From contig NZ_JABURJ010000104.1 in NCBI RefSeq assembly GCF_014762745.1, forward strand, positions 33,135-97,134: 64,000 bases of DNA, written 5' to 3'. This DNA is from Kangiella sp. (GTDB lineage: Bacteria > Pseudomonadota > Gammaproteobacteria > Enterobacterales > Kangiellaceae). Below, one piece after another: positions 60,651 to 64,000 of this stretch. The position numbers were made by a program, and so were the translations under genes. The notes beneath the pieces are model-generated. The model had not been told where the DNA came from and searched no databases. It saw nothing but the letters and a program-made list of their open reading frames with translations. How positions within the stretch are numbered: the first letter of the stretch is position 1; each line of letters starts with the position of its first letter.

Positions 60651-62417
60651 CTACATGCGCTCAAGAGTTTCGATACCCAATAAACCAAGCCCCATCTCTA
60701 GCTGCGCTAAACAAATCTGACTTAAACGTAACAAGCTGGCCTGACGCGCTTTATCGGGCTCATTCATAATATGCTGCTTCTGATAGAAAGAGCTGAACTG
60801 TTGAGCCAGGTTATATAAATGCTCGCACAGATAATGTGGCGCACGCTTATCGACGGTTTTATCCAGCGCTGACGGGAAGTCCAACAAACCGAATGTTAAA
60901 TCTAATTCGTTTTCAGTTGTAGGCAGCAGATCTCCAGGCTTTGCACCTGCCTCTTCTGCCTTGCGCAAGATAGACTTGATTCGCGCAACCTGCATCAACA
61001 GGTATGGCCCGGTCTTGCCTTCAAACTCACTGAACTTTTCCAGATCGAAAATATAATCTTTAATTCGGAAATTTCTTAAATCAGCAAACTTCAAAGTGGA
61101 AATAGCAACCTTATGGGCGATTTCTTCTTTCTCATCTTCGTCAAAGTCAGCGCCAAAGTTACTCTCAGCTAACTTCTTACGAGCCTCATCTTTTGCCATC
61201 TGGATAAGGTCATGCAACTTCATGACGCCACCAGAACGAGTCTTAAACGGTTTACCGTCTTTCCCGTTTACAGTACCGAAGTAAGTATGTTCATAGGCAG
61301 TGTTGGCATTCATGCCCATCAGGTCTGCTGCAGCGAAAACCTGCTTGAAGTGTTGCTGCTGACGACCATCAACCACATACAGAACTAAATTAGCGTGATC
61401 ATCATAAACGCGCTCGTAAAGTGTTGCTAAATCGGTTGTGCCATACATGACTGCGCCATCGGACTTGCGCAAAATAAGCGGTGGCATAACCGCTTCGCCC
61501 TGCTCGTCTTTAAATGGAACAATCAACGCGCCCTGATCGCGAAATGCCAAACCCTTGTCTTCAAGTTCCTGAATCACTTTAGGGATAAATGGATCGGCAT
61601 CACTTTCACCTTTCCACAAATCAAAGCTAACACCAAGTTCGCCATAGTCGCGCTTCAGGGTTGCTACCGAAACATTAACAAAGTGTTGCCACAGGGCACG
61701 ATAGCCTGCACGACCATTTTGCAATTCAAGCGTAGCCTGACGCGCTTTTTCGGCAGCTGTTTCATCAGACTTACACAAGCCCGATTCCTGCGGATAAATT
61801 TCTTCTAAATCTTGAATAGTGACTGGTGACTTGTCTGGATAAGGGCCGGTAAAGTCAGCGTCAAAATAAACCAGTTCAGGCTGACGCTTTTTCAGACCTT
61901 CAATCAACATGCCCATTTGCGTGCCCCAATCACCTAAGTGCGCATCAGAAACTACGTCATAGCCTTTGAAGCGGAAAATACGCTGTAGAGAATCACCAAT
62001 AATGGCTGTACGCAGATGACCAACGTGCATCGATTTTGCAACGTTTGGACCACCGAAATCGATCATGACTTTGCAGTCAGACTTATTTTCATGACAACCA
62101 AAAGTATCGTCCGAACCGTAGGTTTCCAGGGTCTTTGCTAGTGACTCAGCGCTGACAAATACATTGATAAAGCCCGGACGAACAACATCAACTTTTTCAA
62201 TCAGAGAGTTCTCGCCAAGTGCCGCAACGACTTTTTCGGCTGTAACGAAAGGATTGCCTGCACCTAGCTTCGCTGCGGCCATGGCGCCGTTACATTGATA
62301 ATGGCCCAAGTCAGGGCGATTCGAGCGTTGCACATCGCCAAGATCTCGTGGCAATTCAAGGCTCTCAAATGCATCGGCAAATAATTGGCTCAGTTGGTGT
62401 TCGATAGATACAAGCAT
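60651..62417 (-). CDS. argS: Arginyl-tRNA synthetase
   Basis: 588 residues from the ATG at 62417 (the track start is ten codons earlier). A class I synthetase with the N-terminal Add1-like domain, the HIGH-equivalent GGPNVAKSMHVGHLRTAIIGD near 115 and the DALR anticodon-binding end (LLRLSQICLAQLEMGLGLLGIETLERM). It charges tRNA-Arg. A core gene. Confidence 0.97.
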   Translation of the reverse strand: MLVSIEHQLSQLFADAFESLELPRDLGDVQRSNRPDLGHYQCNGAMAAAKLGAGNPFVTAEKVVAALGENSLIEKVDVVRPGFINVFVSAESLAKTLETYGSDDTFGCHENKSDCKVMIDFGGPNVAKSMHVGHLRTAIIGDSLQRIFRFKGYDVVSDAHLGDWGTQMGMLIEGLKKRQPELVYFDADFTGPYPDKSPVTIQDLEEIYPQESGLCKSDETAAEKARQATLELQNGRAGYRALWQHFVNVSVATLKRDYGELGVSFDLWKGESDADPFIPKVIQELEDKGLAFRDQGALIVPFKDEQGEAVMPPLILRKSDGAVMYGTTDLATLYERVYDDHANLVLYVVDGRQQQHFKQVFAAADLMGMNANTAYEHTYFGTVNGKDGKPFKTRSGGVMKLHDLIQMAKDEARKKLAESNFGADFDEDEKEEIAHKVAISTLKFADLRNFRIKDYIFDLEKFSEFEGKTGPYLLMQVARIKSILRKAEEAGAKPGDLLPTTENELDLTFGLLDFPSALDKTVDKRAPHYLCEHLYNLAQQFSSFYQKQHIMNEPDKARQASLLRLSQICLAQLEMGLGLLGIETLERM

Positions 62418-62505
62418 ATTGATTTCAGATCCAGATCGTTGAAACAATGGAAAAAATTGGCGCTATTATACCTGCTTGAGCAGTCCATGCCACGGATTGA
62501 GGGAA

Positions 62506-62991
62506 TTATTGGTGGATTTTCCTTAAATGCTCAATCAGGCCATCGCTTGCGGCTTCAATAAGCTCTATCACCTCAACAAAACCCTGTTTGCCACCGTAAT
62601 AAGGATCGGGAACTTCGCGCTTAGGTAGATGTGGCGCGTAGTCGGCCAGAAACAGTTTAATTTTGTCGTGATATTCAGGTTCAGGAGCCAGGTCCTGCAA
62701 ATTATAGAAATTAGAGTCATCCATTGCCACTAACAGATCGAATTCGTGGAAATCCACATCCCGAACCTGGCGCGAACGAATAAAAGACAGATCATAGCCT
62801 GCTCTTTTAGCTTCTTCCTGCGCTCTGGGATCGGGCGACTCACCGATGTGATGGGCGCTGGTTCCTGCTGAATCAACAAACACCTGCTCGCCTAATTCGG
62901 TTTGCCTTAATTTATGCTTGAAAATGCCTTCGGCAGTTGGTGAACGACAAATATTGCCCAGACAAACAAATAACACTGAAAATTTAGACAT
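62506..62991 (-). CDS. Low-molecular-weight protein-tyrosine phosphatase
   Basis: 161 residues with the P-loop VCLGNICRSPTAEG (Cys10 to Arg16) and the general acid DPYYGG near 128. Cytoplasmic phosphatase of the LMW-PTP family, common next to kdsB and murB-type genes in this group. Confidence 0.92.
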   Translation of the reverse strand: MSKFSVLFVCLGNICRSPTAEGIFKHKLRQTELGEQVFVDSAGTSAHHIGESPDPRAQEEAKRAGYDLSFIRSRQVRDVDFHEFDLLVAMDDSNFYNLQDLAPEPEYHDKIKLFLADYAPHLPKREVPDPYYGGKQGFVEVIELIEAASDGLIEHLRKIHQ

Positions 62992-63028
62992 GTATTAGAT
63001 TTTTCCTGCTAATGCTATCAAGTCGCTT

Positions 63029-63799
63029 TTATAAGCGGTGCATTCGATAAAACCGCTCTGCGGCAGCTAAATCTTCCTGAGTATCAACACCCAATCCGGG
63101 CGCTTCGCTGGCTTGTTCAACGTGAATTGAGTGGCCATGGGCTAAAACGCGAAGTTGTTCTAAGGACTCCATACGCTCAATCATGGCTGGCGCCATCTTG
63201 ACGTAATCGGCCAGGAAGCCGGCCCTGTAGGCATAAATCCCTATATGGCGCTGGCAATGTTCAATTTCCTGCACACGTTGCTCTTCAAAAGCCCCGCGTT
63301 GCCATGGAATCGGCGCACGTGAGAAATATAAGGCTCTGCCCTGTTCATCCGCAACCACTTTGACCACATTCGAATTAAAGACTTCTTCAGGCTCGGTGAT
63401 TGGCGTTGATAAAGTAGCCATTGGAAATGCCGTATGCTGATGCAGATTCTCTGCAACCTGACGAATATTCTCTGGTGAAATAAAAGGTTCATCACCCTGC
63501 ACGTTGACCACAATGGTTTCGTTTTTAAGCAGCAATTTCTCACAGACTTCAGCAAGACGATCGCTGCCAGAAACATGATCTTCGCGGGTCATGCAGACGT
63601 CCCCGCCAAACAGTTTGACCGCTTTTTCAATTCGCTCGTCATCTGTTGCCACAACGACCTGTTTGGCCCCAGCCATCAGCGCTCTATCGTAGACATGCTG
63701 AATCATCGGCTTACCGCCAATCATGGCTAATGGCTTGCCCGGCAGGCGCGTCGAAGCGTAGCGAGCCGGAATAACCACGATGAAATCCTTAAATTGCAT
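63029..63799 (-). CDS. kdsB: CMP-Kdo synthetase (3-deoxy-manno-octulosonate cytidylyltransferase)
   Basis: The ATG at 63799 (GAGG upstream) gives 256 residues, the usual length. [33 protein letters not shown] is the nucleotide-binding start. [11 protein letters not shown] and [12 protein letters not shown] follow. It activates Kdo for lipopolysaccharide. The start overlaps the Trm112 stop. Confidence 0.96.
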   Translation of the reverse strand: MQFKDFIVVIPARYASTRLPGKPLAMIGGKPMIQHVYDRALMAGAKQVVVATDDERIEKAVKLFGGDVCMTREDHVSGSDRLAEVCEKLLLKNETIVVNVQGDEPFISPENIRQVAENLHQHTAFPMATLSTPITEPEEVFNSNVVKVVADEQGRALYFSRAPIPWQRGAFEEQRVQEIEHCQRHIGIYAYRAGFLADYVKMAPAMIERMESLEQLRVLAHGHSIHVEQASEAPGLGVDTQEDLAAAERFYRMHRL

Positions 63800-63974
63800 C
63801 CAGTTCCTCGCTTGAGACGGTTCTTGCTTCATTTTCCAGCATCACCGGAATATCGTCTCGAATGGGGTACGCCAGTTTGTCAAAGCGACAAATCAGCTCG
63901 TCACTGTCTTTTTTATAGACCAGGTCGCCTTTGCAAATCGGGCAGACCAGAACATCTAAAAGTTTATGATTCAT
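63789..63974 (-). CDS. Trm112-family zinc-ribbon protein (YcaR-like)
   Basis: 61 residues with the [12 protein letters not shown] Cys pair (residues 11-14), [20 protein letters not shown] and a short acidic tail. It sits between the lpxK end and kdsB, the usual position of ycaR, and overlaps both neighbours by 11 bases. Confidence 0.93.
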   Translation of the reverse strand: MNHKLLDVLVCPICKGDLVYKKDSDELICRFDKLAYPIRDDIPVMLENEARTVSSEELDAI

Positions 63975-64000
63975 GCGTTATAGCCTTAATCTGTTCCATT
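63964..64000 (-). CDS. C-terminal end of an upstream gene, probably lpxK (partial)
   Basis: The last 12 codons, ending ITHES and TAA, run in from the window edge and overlap the Trm112 start by 11 bases. In gammaproteobacteria lpxK (tetraacyldisaccharide 4'-kinase) precedes ycaR and kdsB, so lpxK is likely, but the residues alone do not identify it. Confidence 0.5.
   Translation of the reverse strand, partial: MEQIKAITHES

Overview
The window looks like a gammaproteobacterial chromosome. At the right edge, argS, a low-molecular-weight phosphatase, kdsB, a Trm112 zinc protein and a trailing lpxK-like end form core Gram-negative housekeeping. Most of the rest is accessory DNA dominated by metal resistance. 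No rRNA, tRNA or CRISPR array was seen. The genus cannot be fixed from sequence alone.

Layout. (1) 1-4962: end of a small membrane protein, then acetate kinase, phosphoketolase and an APC permease. (2) 4963-8600: a decaying zone with a frameshifted orphan Rieske protein, an intact PLD-type cardiolipin synthase, and ghosts of a fatty-acid cis/trans isomerase, a membrane protein and an alpha-glucan phosphorylase. (3) 8598-16386: a DMT permease and a periplasmic copper module (small secreted protein, cytochrome c, His/Met-rich SnoaL-like protein, CopB, CopA), divergent from a CusRS-type two-component system with a cop-box-like site between. (4) 16383-16835: ghosts of an old mer locus (merR with stops, merA tail). 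(5) 16832-35103: an 18.3-kb Tn3-family transposon of Tn4651-like architecture, bounded by 48-bp inverted ends. It carries a doubly disabled tnpA, a divergent tnpS/tnpT-like resolution pair, czcI-CBA, two CDF transporters, a broken BASS transporter and merR-T-P-(broken C)-A. (6) 35104-42104: a second czcI-CBA set of a different RND subtype. (7) 42349-43564: a CueR-like regulator divergent from a glutaredoxin-MauE fusion, then hicAB. (8) 44571-49309: nhaD, a cupredoxin protein and a copper P-type ATPase downstream of a second MerR-type promoter, plus an inverted, decayed copy of the regulator/glutaredoxin pair. (9) 49401-51308: arsR-arsC-acr3. (10) 51732-58201: an operon-like run (coiled-coil protein, EEP phosphatase/nuclease, AMP-phosphorylase-type phosphorylase, PRPP synthetase, Na/Pi transporter, beta-CASP RNase) preceded by an FNR/Anr-like box. 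(11) 58203-64000: methyltransferase, succinate-semialdehyde dehydrogenase and core genes.

How the genes fit together. Copper is handled by CopAB, CusRS, the CueR-like regulator, the P-type ATPase and cupredoxin. Zinc, cadmium, cobalt and similar ions are probably handled by two Czc systems and two CDFs, mercury by the transposon mer operon, and arsenic by ars. Three near-identical MerR-type promoters suggest the CueR-like protein also drives the ATPase operon in trans. The most interesting non-metal unit is region 10. It reads as a possible low-oxygen route from RNA to NMP to ribose-1,5-bisphosphate and PRPP, using imported phosphate. This is an inference from gene families and order.
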